This document shows, piece after piece, positions 1 through 8,363 of a stretch of 64,000 nucleotides of DNA (its first letter is position 1; every line of letters starts with the position of its first letter). The stretch spans positions 62,001 to 126,000 of the forward strand of contig NZ_AQXI01000002.1 in assembly GCF_000376445.1 (NCBI RefSeq), written 5' to 3'. Source of the DNA: Haladaptatus paucihalophilus DX253. Lineage in GTDB: Archaea; Halobacteriota; Halobacteria; Halobacteriales; Haladaptataceae. The notes below the pieces were generated by a model. That model saw only the letters and a list, made by a program, of their open reading frames with translations, ran no database searches and was not told where the DNA came from. The position numbers and the translations under genes are program-made.

Positions 1-2
1 CG

Positions 3-104
3 AACAGGCGGCGTCTCACTACCGTCTATACCGAGTCGGACGACTCAACCGTTGCGGAAACGGCAGGGGTGACGTTCGTGGCCGACGGGTTGCCGACGAG
101 TTGA
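3..104 (+). CDS. C-terminal fragment of an unidentified protein (cut by window edge)
   Basis: An open frame enters from the left edge and ends at TGA 102-104. The last residues read ...AETAGVTFVADGLPTS. No domain can be recognised in about 33 residues. It is called because it is open to the edge in a GC-rich frame. It converges on the minus-strand HemA-like gene across about 195 bases in which nothing else is seen. It could still be a chance frame. Confidence 0.3.
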   Translation, partial: NRRRLTTVYTESDDSTVAETAGVTFVADGLPTS

Positions 105-299
105 CGACGAATAGACGACCCGCCGATGCGTTCTCACCGATGTGCCGTGGCCGTCGCTCCCGGTCGGCCCGTTTGAGAATTCAAGCACGATGAGAACGCT
201 GAGCAGTTCGGACTGCGTAGTCATTCGTTCGACGTCATTTCAGACACCATGAATGTACTGGACTCATTCGTCGATGGCGGTTTCGGGTGACGGACTCCG

Positions 300-620
300 T
301 TAGCCGTCCGGGTCGAAGAGTTCGATCGCCGTTCGCACCGCATCGTCGTCCGTCGATGCGTCTCGCAACACAGCATCGGGCGTCGCCACGATGCCGTCCA
401 CGATGTCGGTTGCCATCCGCTCGATGACCGCTCGCTGTTCCGCCGTGAGACCGTCCTCGCCGCCGAGTCGTTCGACCGCTCGCGCGACCTCCCGCCGTTC
501 GAGTTCCGCCCCCTGGCGGTGAATCGCTCGTCGAACCGCCTCGGGGTCCGCTTCGTCTCGGTCGAGTAGTTCGGTGGACGGGACGGACGGACTCCCGTTC
601 CGGGTGTCGTTCACGTCCAT
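300..620 (-). CDS. stand-alone glutamyl-tRNA reductase dimerisation-domain protein
   Basis: This 106-residue acidic protein resembles only the C-terminal dimerisation domain of glutamyl-tRNA reductase (HemA). Residues about 28-90 carry the helical pattern with ELERREVARAVERL and EQRAVIERMATDIVDGI. The NADPH-binding and catalytic domains are absent, so it cannot make glutamate-1-semialdehyde. It starts 6 bases after the stop of the RiPP-like gene, so the two are probably co-transcribed with the RiPP first. A role as a partner protein in tetrapyrrole or RiPP chemistry is inference; the domain assignment is from sequence resemblance. Confidence 0.7.
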   Translation of the reverse strand: MDVNDTRNGSPSVPSTELLDRDEADPEAVRRAIHRQGAELERREVARAVERLGGEDGLTAEQRAVIERMATDIVDGIVATPDAVLRDASTDDDAVRTAIELFDPDG

Positions 621-626
621 GGTAAA

Positions 627-932
627 TCAGCCGACGTACACTCGGGTCACGTGGCCGCCGCACCCGCATTGATCGACGTATTCACACTCGATATCGGAAC
701 CGAACTCGTCGACGAGCGCGTCGAAGAGGTACGTTTCGGGGTGGCCGTGATTCGCGTGCGTGACCACGTTCACGTGGTTTCCTCGCGCCGTGTGCTCGAC
801 GGCATCGACCGCTTGCGAGCAGACGAGTCCTGTATCGTCGGCGTGTTCTGGCTTTTCGAGATTCACCGACCACGAATTGTGGTGAACCCGCTCGGTGACC
901 GGTTCCGCGTCGTCGTGCGAGATGCCTTCCAT
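627..932 (-). CDS. CGCGG-family putative radical-SAM-modified RiPP protein
   Basis: The protein ends in YVDQCGCGGHVTRVYVG. The CGCGG block close to the C-terminus is the signature of a haloarchaeal family annotated as rSAM-modified RiPP precursors. The middle has a conserved-looking His/Asn-rich segment (NVVTHANHGHPETY). The start at 932 (MEGISHDDAEPVT) is preferred because the in-frame extension to 977 has low-complexity, non-acidic sequence. The expected radical SAM enzyme is not in the window. The HemA-like gene lies 6 bases downstream. Whether the peptide is really modified is not shown by the sequence. Confidence 0.65.
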   Translation of the reverse strand: MEGISHDDAEPVTERVHHNSWSVNLEKPEHADDTGLVCSQAVDAVEHTARGNHVNVVTHANHGHPETYLFDALVDEFGSDIECEYVDQCGCGGHVTRVYVG

Positions 933-1023
933 AGGTACGGGTTGGATGCCGTCGGCAGAAAACCGTCCCCCGAACATGTTCGTCGTGAGCTATTGGGGGT
1001 CCCGACGATATCGTACGGTATCG

Positions 1024-1659
1024 ATGGCAACCGCGAAACTCACGCTCACGCTTCCCGCCGAGACGTGGATCGGCGACGTCTCGACGACGTACCCGGATGC
1101 GAAATTCAGGGTGCTGGCCGCCCTTCCCGCCGACGATATCGGCGTCGGATTGCTCGAACTCACGGCCGCCGACCTCCCGCCGATACTCCGCGAGATGGAC
1201 GACCACGACGGTATCGTCCACTTGGACCTGTTGCGGGCGTCCGACGATACGTGCCTCGTCGAGTTCGAGACGACCGACCCCCTCCTCCTGCTCTCGGTAC
1301 AGGAGTCCGCGGTTCCGCTCGAACTCCCCCTCACGATAACCGACGGTGACGCGACGTTCGAGGTGACAGCCGCGCGCGACCGGCTGTCCGCGCTCGCGAC
1401 GCAACTGGACCTGTTCGGCGTCCCGTTCGAGGTGGAGTACGTCCGCGAGATGGCCTCCTCCGAGAGTCTGTTGACCGACCGACAGCGGCGTCTGGTGCGA
1501 ACCGCCGTCGAATGTGGCTACTACGACTCGCCGCGAACCTGCACGCTCACCGAACTCGCGGCGATGACCGACGTCGCAAAATCGACCGCCAGCGAAACGC
1601 TGCACCGCGCCGAGGGGACGATTATCAAACGGTACGTAACCGACGAGGTGGCGGAGTGA
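1024..1659 (+). CDS. bat-type helix-turn-helix transcriptional regulator
   Basis: This 211-residue regulator has a variable N-terminal sensing part (about 1-145) and a C-terminal bacterio-opsin-activator type HTH. The HTH begins LTDRQRRLVRTAVECGYYD and has its recognition region near TDVAKSTASETLHRAE. The start MATAKLTLTLP is chosen over an upstream in-frame ATG at 895 because the extension is not protein-like and overlaps the divergent RiPP gene. The divergent arrangement with the RiPP/HemA-like pair suggests it could control that pair; this is inference. It converges on the nitric oxide reductase gene with a 48-base gap. Confidence 0.85.
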   Translation: MATAKLTLTLPAETWIGDVSTTYPDAKFRVLAALPADDIGVGLLELTAADLPPILREMDDHDGIVHLDLLRASDDTCLVEFETTDPLLLLSVQESAVPLELPLTITDGDATFEVTAARDRLSALATQLDLFGVPFEVEYVREMASSESLLTDRQRRLVRTAVECGYYDSPRTCTLTELAAMTDVAKSTASETLHRAEGTIIKRYVTDEVAE

Positions 1660-1707
1660 CCGTCCAGCGGTCGATGCCGGGTTCGGTTGGGACCCGTCGA
1701 TAGCGGT

Positions 1708-4005
1708 TCAGTCGTCGTCGTCCGTGAACACCCGACTCGGCACGCGTTGCTCGTCCGGTTCCGGTACCGGCGTCGTCACCTCGCGCTGCACGAACTGCTT
1801 TTTGAGCACGTCGTAGGCGAACACGAGCGTGCCGAGGATGAGCATCGTGTCGCCCGGCATCCGCGCCCAGAACAGGAGCTGTACCGCGTCGCTGTTGTAG
1901 AACGCGAGGCTCCGCGCGGCGTCGTAGCTCCCGGAGAACGCGGCTTCCAGTTGGAGGAAGCCGACGGGAAGGACGGAGACGAACACCATCACCGCGAGGC
2001 CGATATTCCACAGCCAGAACGCCCACCGGAGTCGCCGTTCCGTCCACGCGTCGGGTTTCGTCGTGAGCTGGAGCATGTAGGTCGCCATTCCCAGCGCGAG
2101 GAACCCGAACGCACCGAACATGGCGGCGTGGGCGTGGCCGACCGTGAGGTACGTCCCGTGTTCGTAGTAGTTGACGAGCGGGAGGTTGATGAAGAAGCCG
2201 AGCACGCCCGCGCCGACGAAGTTCCAGACCCCGCTGGCGATGATGAACATGAACGGGAGCGTGTACGGGAACGACCCGTCGCTCCGCGCGAGCGTCCGGT
2301 ACTCCCCGATGGCTTCGAAGAGAATGAACACGAGTGGGAGCAGTTCGAGCGTCGAGAAGACGGAGCCGAAGGGCACCCACACGTCCGGTTGGCCGATCCA
2401 CCAGTAGTGGTGGGAGACGCCGATGACGCCGGTTCCCATCACGAACAGCGCCTGAAACATGACGGCTTTCTCGGCCGACCGCTTTCGCAACAGGTTCATC
2501 GACACGAGCGTCAGGCCGACGATGGCGACGATGAAGAACTCGAACGCACCTTCGACCCACATGTGGACGACCCACCAGCGCCAGAACTCGGTCACGACGA
2601 TGTTCGTCTGCGGCGTGTAGAACATCCCCGCCGTGAACAGCAGGGCGATGGAGCCGCCCGCGTACAGGATCATGTGCGCGAGGCCGAACGACTCCTCCGC
2701 TTTCAGGAGCGGTTTGAACCCACGCGCGACGAGGGCGGCCCACAGCCCGAACCCGGCGAGCAAGCCGAACTGCCAGACGCGACCCACTTCGAGGTACTCC
2801 AGTCCCTCGTTGCCGATGAGCCACCAGAGCGCGCCGTCGATGTAGCCGTTCGCACCCAACCAGATGCCGGTCAGCCCGCCGACGGCGACGACGAGGAGCG
2901 CCCCGAGGAGCACGTTGACGTACGTGCTCTGATTCGCTCGTTCCTGTCCGGTCAGTAGCGGCGGTAAGAACAGCCCCGCGCCGAGCCAGAGTGTCGCTAT
3001 CCACAGAATCGCGAGGTCGATGTGCCACGTCTTCGCGATGGCGAACGGGAGCAGTTTGACGATGTTAACGCCGAGGAGCGACCCGAGGCCGAAGAATCCG
3101 CCCCGCTCGATGTAGTAGTGGGCCAACAGTCCGCCGAGCAACACCTGTGCGACGAACAGGAGGGCGGCGATGGGAACGAACCGCGCCGCCGTCTTCTGAC
3201 TCGGGAAGACCACGACGTCCTTCGGCGACGGCACCGTGATTCCCTTCGTCTCGGGTTCGGGAAGGTCGATGGACGTGTAGAGCCAGACGCCGATTCCGGC
3301 CGCCGCGACGAGCAGCACCATCGCGATGACGCTCCACGTCATCGATGCCGTCGGGGGCGTGTTTCCGGCGGCGGGTTCGTACGGCCAGTCGTTCGTGTAC
3401 GTGTGGTCGCTCCCCGGCCGTTGCGTGTGGGAAATCCACGCCGTCCACATCGCGAAGTCGGCGAAGTGCCGTGCGTCTTCCTCCGAGGCGATCATCCCGT
3501 TCGGAACGCCGCGTTCGAGGTCGCCGTCGTGATACCGTTCGACGTACAGTTGCCGAACGTGCTCGTGGGCGTACAGTTCCGCGGCCGAGTACTGCACGCT
3601 GTCGCTCGGCCGACTCGCTTCGAGTTCGGTCGTCACCGTCGCGTTGACGACCGCCCGTTGCTCCGGCGAGAGCGCGCTGACCGGTTTATCGTACTTTTCC
3701 TTCGCGTAGTACACCTTCATGTACTCCGTCTTTAACGACAACGCGTTCGCGGTGTAATCCGACCCGAAGTAGGCACCGTTGCCGAGAATCGACCCGTGGT
3801 TCATCAGGCCGTCCGACTGGAAGACCCGTTTTCCCTCCTGTACTTGCGCCTTCGTCACGACCGTCTCCCCGTCCGGCCCGACGACCTTCTGCGGAATCGG
3901 CGGGGCGTGTTCGTAGGAATACCACGCACCCGCTCCCATCACGATGAGATTCAGTACGAAGACGATAGCGAGCAGTTTGCCGAGCGTCGAGCGCTGTACC
4001 TTCAT
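1708..4005 (-). CDS. norZ: quinol-dependent single-subunit nitric oxide reductase (qNOR)
   Basis: The enzyme reduces two NO to N2O at a haem b3/FeB centre in the cytoplasmic membrane, using quinol. At 765 residues it has qNOR length. One N-terminal membrane segment is followed by a cytochrome-c-like extracytoplasmic domain without a CxxCH haem site, then a 12-helix heme-copper-oxidase core. Visible motifs are KTWHIDLAILWIA (haem ligand His), VVHMWVEGAFEFF (FeB His and conserved Glu), SHHYWWIG (FeB His pair) and VGHAHAAMFGAFG (haem ligands). The start MKVQRSTLGK is preferred to one 17 codons upstream. No other denitrification gene is in the window, so detoxification is as likely as respiration. 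Confidence 0.95.
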   Translation of the reverse strand: MKVQRSTLGKLLAIVFVLNLIVMGAGAWYSYEHAPPIPQKVVGPDGETVVTKAQVQEGKRVFQSDGLMNHGSILGNGAYFGSDYTANALSLKTEYMKVYYAKEKYDKPVSALSPEQRAVVNATVTTELEASRPSDSVQYSAAELYAHEHVRQLYVERYHDGDLERGVPNGMIASEEDARHFADFAMWTAWISHTQRPGSDHTYTNDWPYEPAAGNTPPTASMTWSVIAMVLLVAAAGIGVWLYTSIDLPEPETKGITVPSPKDVVVFPSQKTAARFVPIAALLFVAQVLLGGLLAHYYIERGGFFGLGSLLGVNIVKLLPFAIAKTWHIDLAILWIATLWLGAGLFLPPLLTGQERANQSTYVNVLLGALLVVAVGGLTGIWLGANGYIDGALWWLIGNEGLEYLEVGRVWQFGLLAGFGLWAALVARGFKPLLKAEESFGLAHMILYAGGSIALLFTAGMFYTPQTNIVVTEFWRWWVVHMWVEGAFEFFIVAIVGLTLVSMNLLRKRSAEKAVMFQALFVMGTGVIGVSHHYWWIGQPDVWVPFGSVFSTLELLPLVFILFEAIGEYRTLARSDGSFPYTLPFMFIIASGVWNFVGAGVLGFFINLPLVNYYEHGTYLTVGHAHAAMFGAFGFLALGMATYMLQLTTKPDAWTERRLRWAFWLWNIGLAVMVFVSVLPVGFLQLEAAFSGSYDAARSLAFYNSDAVQLLFWARMPGDTMLILGTLVFAYDVLKKQFVQREVTTPVPEPDEQRVPSRVFTDDDD

Positions 4006-4173
4006 ACAAGTCGGGCTTCGACGACGCGAAATATGTAATTCAGCCGTCGTTCTCACCGGTGGGGAACGTCGAAAATATGTTCGGGAAAACGTTCGAGTGG
4101 GGTTCGACTCGGTGCGTCGCGGTCCTTTTCCGGTCCAGCCGACGGTTCGAATTTCACCGTTTTGTGGGTGCAG

Positions 4174-6414
4174 TCACGACGACGACGATTCCGTCGTCCC
4201 AAAGGCGACTCGTTCGAGGAGTTTTCGCACGAACGTCCGTCCGTCTGATTCGTTCGGATGGAACAACAGGACGCTGCCGTCGATGCGGTCGCTGATGTCG
4301 GTCGAGAAGTGGCCGAACAACAGCGTGTACGGGGTCGAATGGGGAATCGTGCCGAGGACGACGAGGTCGGAGTCCATCGTGGCACCGACCAGCGTCTCAA
4401 CGCGGTCGTCGGTGCGTATCAACTCCCATTCCGTTGGCACGCTCGACACGTCTTCGAGTTCCCCGTAGAAATCCTCCGTGGCCTCGACCAGTTCAGGCGA
4501 CGCGTCGTTCGCGACCGCGGTGACGAAGTGGAGAGTTGCATCGCTATGGGTTGCGATTTCCGTCGCCACGGATACCTTCGCCGCGTTGAAGATGCCGGGT
4601 TCGACGAGCACCGTCACGGTCGAGATGTCCCCGAGGCCGCGGTTTTGGAGGAATCCGACGTCACAGGGGGCGTGGTTCATGTACCAGTCGATGCCGGTGC
4701 CGAGCAACTCCGCGTGCAGGTAGTCGGGTTCCAGTTCGCCGAACACCGCGTCCGCGTCCATCTCGTCGGCGACGTTGACGACCGCGTGTCTCGGATTGTG
4801 CGTCACGAGTTCATCGACGACGACCGACGTTTCTATCGACGGCAGCGACTCGGTGACCCGGTTTTCGAATTCGATGTCGGTTTCCGACGATTCGACCATC
4901 GACGAGAGCGTCGTCTGCTCGGGGACCGCCTCTATCTTGGCGACTCGAAGCGTCCCGTCGTTCTTTGCGACGACGAACGCGCCCATTCGAACGAGCGCCC
5001 GTATTCGGGACGGGTCGGTGTCCTCGCCGACGACGACGAGGACGTTCTCGTGACTGTCGGCGACCGCCTGTTCGGTTCTGTCGAGCGTCTGCTGGCCCAT
5101 CGACCGTCGGAGTGCGTCGAGGGCGGCCCCCTCGCGGTCCGTCTTGTCCCGCCCGTAGAGGCGGTACCAACCGACGCCGACGACGAAGATGCCGACGGCA
5201 CCGGCCAGCGGAATCAGTCCCAACTGCGTGAGCAACACGACGGTCCCGACCACGCCGAACAACTGCACCCACGGATAGCCCGGCGCGACGAATTCGGGGT
5301 CGTACCAGTCCAGCGAGCTCTCCCGAAACGCGACGAGGGCGACGTTGATGAGGCCGAACACGACGATTTGGAACGCACTGGCCAGCTTCGCTAGCTCGTT
5401 GACGGGAACGAACGCGATGAGGACGAGCAGGACGACGCCGGTGAACGCGATGGCGGCGACCGGCGTCTTGAACCGACCGTTGATTCGGCTGAAGCGATTG
5501 GGCGCGAGCGAATCGCGGCTCATCGCGAGCGGGTAACGGGACGACGACAGAATCCCCGCGTTCGCCATGCTCGTGAGTGCGAGGACGGCGACGCCCGCGA
5601 CGGCGAGCCGAGCGGATTCACCCGCGAACTGGACGGCGGCGGCGGCCATCGGCGTCAGGTTGTGGTGGAGCGAGTCGGGCGGCGTGACGCCGACGATGAC
5701 GAACACCGTGAGCGTGTAGAGGAACATCATCAGGACGACCGACCCGAGGATTGCGCGCGGGATGGTGCGCCCCGGATTTTCGACCTCCTCGGCCACGCTG
5801 GCGATTTTGGTGACGCCCGCGTAGGAGACGAACACGAATCCGGTCGCCGCGAGGAGACCGCCGCCGCCGTGCGAGAAAAAGGGGTGGTAGAGGTCCCCAT
5901 CGACGTACGTGCTCCCGTCGGCGACGAAGCCGATGAGCGAAAGCAACACGACGCTGACGATGGTCGCCTGTAATCTGCCGGTCTGTTTGACGCCCACCAC
6001 GTTCACGGCGACCAGCAGCAGGGCGATTCCCAGTCCCACGACCGTGAGGAGGCCGGGCGGAATCTCCACGAGCAAGAGGAGGTACGCGCCGAGGCCGACC
6101 AGCGCGAACGCGCTCTTGAACACCAGCGAAAACCACGCCCCGATTCCGGCGATGGTTCCGGGAAGCGGTCCCATCGCCCGGTCGATGTACAGGTAGGTAC
6201 CCCCCGCCTCGGGCATGGCGGTGGCCATCTCCGCCTTCGATATCGCCGCGGGGAGGACGACCACCCCGGCCAAGAAGTACGCCAGTATGACCGCCGGTCC
6301 CGCCTTCGCCGCCGCGAGACCGGGCAACACGAAGATACCGCTCCCGACCATCGCGCCGATGCTGATGGTCGTCGTCGATACGAGGCCGAGGTCGCGTTCG
6401 AGGTCCTTGGGCAT
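4174..6414 (-). CDS. APC-family amino acid transporter fused to universal stress protein domains
   Basis: This 746-residue membrane protein has an N-terminal APC permease (about 1-420, some 12 helices) with the family hallmark IGAMVGSGIFVLPG near the start. The C-terminal half (about 440-746) is cytoplasmic and looks like two UspA-type domains, for example ENVLVVVGEDTDPSRI and DLVVLGTIPHSTPYTLLFGH, the latter being a degenerate nucleotide-binding loop. APC-Usp fusions are common in haloarchaea. The substrate cannot be read from the sequence; amino acids are the family default. It lies 168 bases upstream of the qNOR gene on the same strand and probably has its own promoter. Confidence 0.9.
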   Translation of the reverse strand: MPKDLERDLGLVSTTTISIGAMVGSGIFVLPGLAAAKAGPAVILAYFLAGVVVLPAAISKAEMATAMPEAGGTYLYIDRAMGPLPGTIAGIGAWFSLVFKSAFALVGLGAYLLLLVEIPPGLLTVVGLGIALLLVAVNVVGVKQTGRLQATIVSVVLLSLIGFVADGSTYVDGDLYHPFFSHGGGGLLAATGFVFVSYAGVTKIASVAEEVENPGRTIPRAILGSVVLMMFLYTLTVFVIVGVTPPDSLHHNLTPMAAAAVQFAGESARLAVAGVAVLALTSMANAGILSSSRYPLAMSRDSLAPNRFSRINGRFKTPVAAIAFTGVVLLVLIAFVPVNELAKLASAFQIVVFGLINVALVAFRESSLDWYDPEFVAPGYPWVQLFGVVGTVVLLTQLGLIPLAGAVGIFVVGVGWYRLYGRDKTDREGAALDALRRSMGQQTLDRTEQAVADSHENVLVVVGEDTDPSRIRALVRMGAFVVAKNDGTLRVAKIEAVPEQTTLSSMVESSETDIEFENRVTESLPSIETSVVVDELVTHNPRHAVVNVADEMDADAVFGELEPDYLHAELLGTGIDWYMNHAPCDVGFLQNRGLGDISTVTVLVEPGIFNAAKVSVATEIATHSDATLHFVTAVANDASPELVEATEDFYGELEDVSSVPTEWELIRTDDRVETLVGATMDSDLVVLGTIPHSTPYTLLFGHFSTDISDRIDGSVLLFHPNESDGRTFVRKLLERVAFGTTESSSS

Positions 6415-6569
6415 CGGCTTATTTCATCGACACTGGCAGGCGCTGTAACGTTACCGCCCTGCTGGGACGAGACCGCCGGACCACTCGACGCCGCGTCGAA
6501 GGTGGTCACTATCTCACTGAGGACGACTGGAAAACAAATGCTGTGTCGTTTCGCAGGTCGTCGTGCCCG

Positions 6570-7301
6570 CTACATCGTCGTCGTCGTGGTCGTCATCATC
6601 TCGGTCGGAGCGTCTATCGTCGGCAGGAGGTCGAATGCCTGCGCCTCGTCGTTCGTCTGGAGGAGTCCGACGGCGAACGCCGAAACCACCGTGCCACCTT
6701 CGAGGGTCACGTCGAACGTGGCGACGGCATCGTTCATGCCCGCGGGTCGGATTCCGATGGTGTAGGACCCCGCGGGAACTTCGACGTAATCGCTGGCGTT
6801 GCCGAACTCCAGTCCTTCGACGAGGACGTCGCCGTCTGCCGTGATATCGACGGCCGGTGCGTCGGGCGAGAGGTGGACCGCCCGCAAGCGCGCCTGGTCC
6901 CCGGACGGTACCTCGTTCTCGTCGACGAACACGAACGCCTGCGGACTGTCGAGTGTTCCCCCGGCGGCTATCGTGTAATCGGTGTTCGCGTCGAGCGTGA
7001 CCTGCTCGTCGATGACCGCACTCCCCTGCCCTTGCCCTGCCGGTGCGACCTGTATTGTGTGCTTCCCCGCGTCGAGGTCGAGGTAGTCGCTCACGTCCTT
7101 GAACGCGACGTTCTGTAGGACGCGATTTCCATCGACGTAGACGTCAACTTCCGGGGCGTCCGGAATCGCGTGGATGACCCGAACGCGGCTCGCGTTCCCG
7201 TTTTGGCTGGTGGTCATGTCCTGTGCGCTCGAAATCCCCCCGAGAATCGGTATGCTGCTCACGCCGATGGCTCTGAGTACTTGTCGTCTGGTTTGCTTCA
7301 T
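6570..7301 (-). CDS. Tat-exported DUF4397-domain protein
   Basis: This 243-residue secreted protein starts MKQTRRQVLRAIG, a twin-arginine signal followed by a hydrophobic stretch. Two DUF4397-type beta-sandwich repeats follow: VRVIHAIPDAPEVDVYVDG (about 40-140) and LRAVHLSPDAPAVDITADG (about 140-225). The extreme C-terminus is Met/Thr-rich (EMMTTTTTTM). The start at 7301 is chosen because it places the RR motif near the N-terminus; an ATG 7 codons upstream is the alternative. The function of DUF4397 proteins is unknown; surface adhesion or binding is the usual guess. Confidence 0.85.
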   Translation of the reverse strand: MKQTRRQVLRAIGVSSIPILGGISSAQDMTTSQNGNASRVRVIHAIPDAPEVDVYVDGNRVLQNVAFKDVSDYLDLDAGKHTIQVAPAGQGQGSAVIDEQVTLDANTDYTIAAGGTLDSPQAFVFVDENEVPSGDQARLRAVHLSPDAPAVDITADGDVLVEGLEFGNASDYVEVPAGSYTIGIRPAGMNDAVATFDVTLEGGTVVSAFAVGLLQTNDEAQAFDLLPTIDAPTEMMTTTTTTM

Positions 7302-7508
7302 TTTGGTTCCCCCAACCGACACTCAACCAGTTAGTAAAAAATGGTTTTCCCCGGACTAGTTTGGTCGGGTGACCGTTATCCAAGTGATTCTCGACTTTTT
7401 ATTCACTCTCTTTCCATCGAAATTCGACATCATCGCGTAATTTTTGAACGCTCGATTTTATAACTTTCTCTAGCATAGAATAATTAACAAAGAGGTGGTC
7501 CCCCTTGT

Positions 7509-8234
7509 GTGAAACGCAGAGACTTCATCGCGACGGTCAGTACCGGCATCGGAATCAGCGTGGCTGGGTGTTCCTCGTCGGAGAGCTCACCGAACGAGAC
7601 GAGTTCCGGTACCGGAACGACCACCACGTCACAGACGACGCAGACGACGGAGGGAACGACCACTACAGAGGCCGCTGAGACGGCCACTACGACCGAAGAC
7701 ACCGATATAGCGACCACGACTGAACGGACCGAGACGGCTACCACGACCGACCAGAAGGAGACGGCTACGACAACCGAACGGGCGGATTCGACCACGACTA
7801 CCACGAGCACGACTGATGGGCAGCCGAACGCGGATCTCACGCTCGGCGAAACGGCGACGTTCGGAAACGGCCTCGAAGGGACGGTCCGTAACTTCCGATT
7901 CAAATCGGAGTACGAGAGCGGCGGGACGACGCAAACGACCGACCAGACGTTCCTCTTCGTGGACTTTACCGTCGCAAACCCCACGAATTCACGTAAGAGC
8001 GTTCCGTCGGGAATGTCGATTTACGTGACGATCGGCGGGCGACGATACGATCCGACCGATTCCAAAGGTGCCGTTCGTAGCCTCTACACGACCCGGTCGG
8101 TCGGGGCTGGTGCAACGAAATCGGGAACCCTCATTTTCGAAGTCCCGAAGGGAACAACACGGGGTGACGTGACCGCGTCTCTCGAATACTCCGGCTCCGG
8201 CGGAAAACGGACTCTTCGGTGGACGAGTGGGTAG
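7509..8234 (+). CDS. Thr-rich lipoprotein with DUF4352-like domain
   Basis: A GTG start follows a GAGGTG ribosome-binding-like site at 7491-7496. The N-terminus MKRRDFIATVSTG... with AGC at 19-21 reads as a signal peptide with lipobox, anchoring Cys21 to a lipid. Residues about 30-105 are a Thr/Glu/Asp linker containing a 9-residue repeat. Residues about 106-241 form a beta-rich domain (LTLGETATFGNGLEGTV, FVDFTVANPTN) resembling DUF4352/immunoglobulin-like proteins. It is divergent from the DUF4397 gene across an AT-rich 207-base gap. Function is unknown. Confidence 0.85.
   Translation: MKRRDFIATVSTGIGISVAGCSSSESSPNETSSGTGTTTTSQTTQTTEGTTTTEAAETATTTEDTDIATTTERTETATTTDQKETATTTERADSTTTTTSTTDGQPNADLTLGETATFGNGLEGTVRNFRFKSEYESGGTTQTTDQTFLFVDFTVANPTNSRKSVPSGMSIYVTIGGRRYDPTDSKGAVRSLYTTRSVGAGATKSGTLIFEVPKGTTRGDVTASLEYSGSGGKRTLRWTSG
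7677..7811 (+). repeat. in-frame 27-base imperfect tandem repeat (Thr-rich stalk)
   Basis: Five consecutive 27-base units encode ETATTTEDT, DIATTTERT, ETATTTDQK, ETATTTERA and DSTTTTTST. The period keeps the reading frame, so copy number could vary without breaking the gene. The unit gives a threonine-rich spacer between the lipid anchor and the folded domain and is a plausible site for O-glycosylation. Confidence 0.75.
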
Positions 8235-8363
8235 GGACGTATCCACCCACGAGATGATTCTGCGTCACCCGAAGTCGCTGCTCTGTTGTTTTCGCGCGTC
8301 GACTGGATACAATCGCCAGTCGTGAATCACCAATCTCTCGATTTCGAAACCGGCTTTCCGAAC

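Noticed and set aside
933-977. 15-residue N-terminal extension of the CGCGG protein
   Set aside because: Sequence MFGGRFSADGIQPVP is unlike the acidic remainder; kept only as an alternative start.
1687-2958. long plus-strand open frame (over 400 codons)
   Set aside because: It is antisense to the qNOR gene; its translation is Arg/Glu/His-rich low complexity typical of the reverse strand of GC-rich haloarchaeal genes.
4258-5394. long plus-strand open frame opposite the APC-Usp gene
   Set aside because: Antisense shadow of a clear transporter gene, with no recognisable motif.
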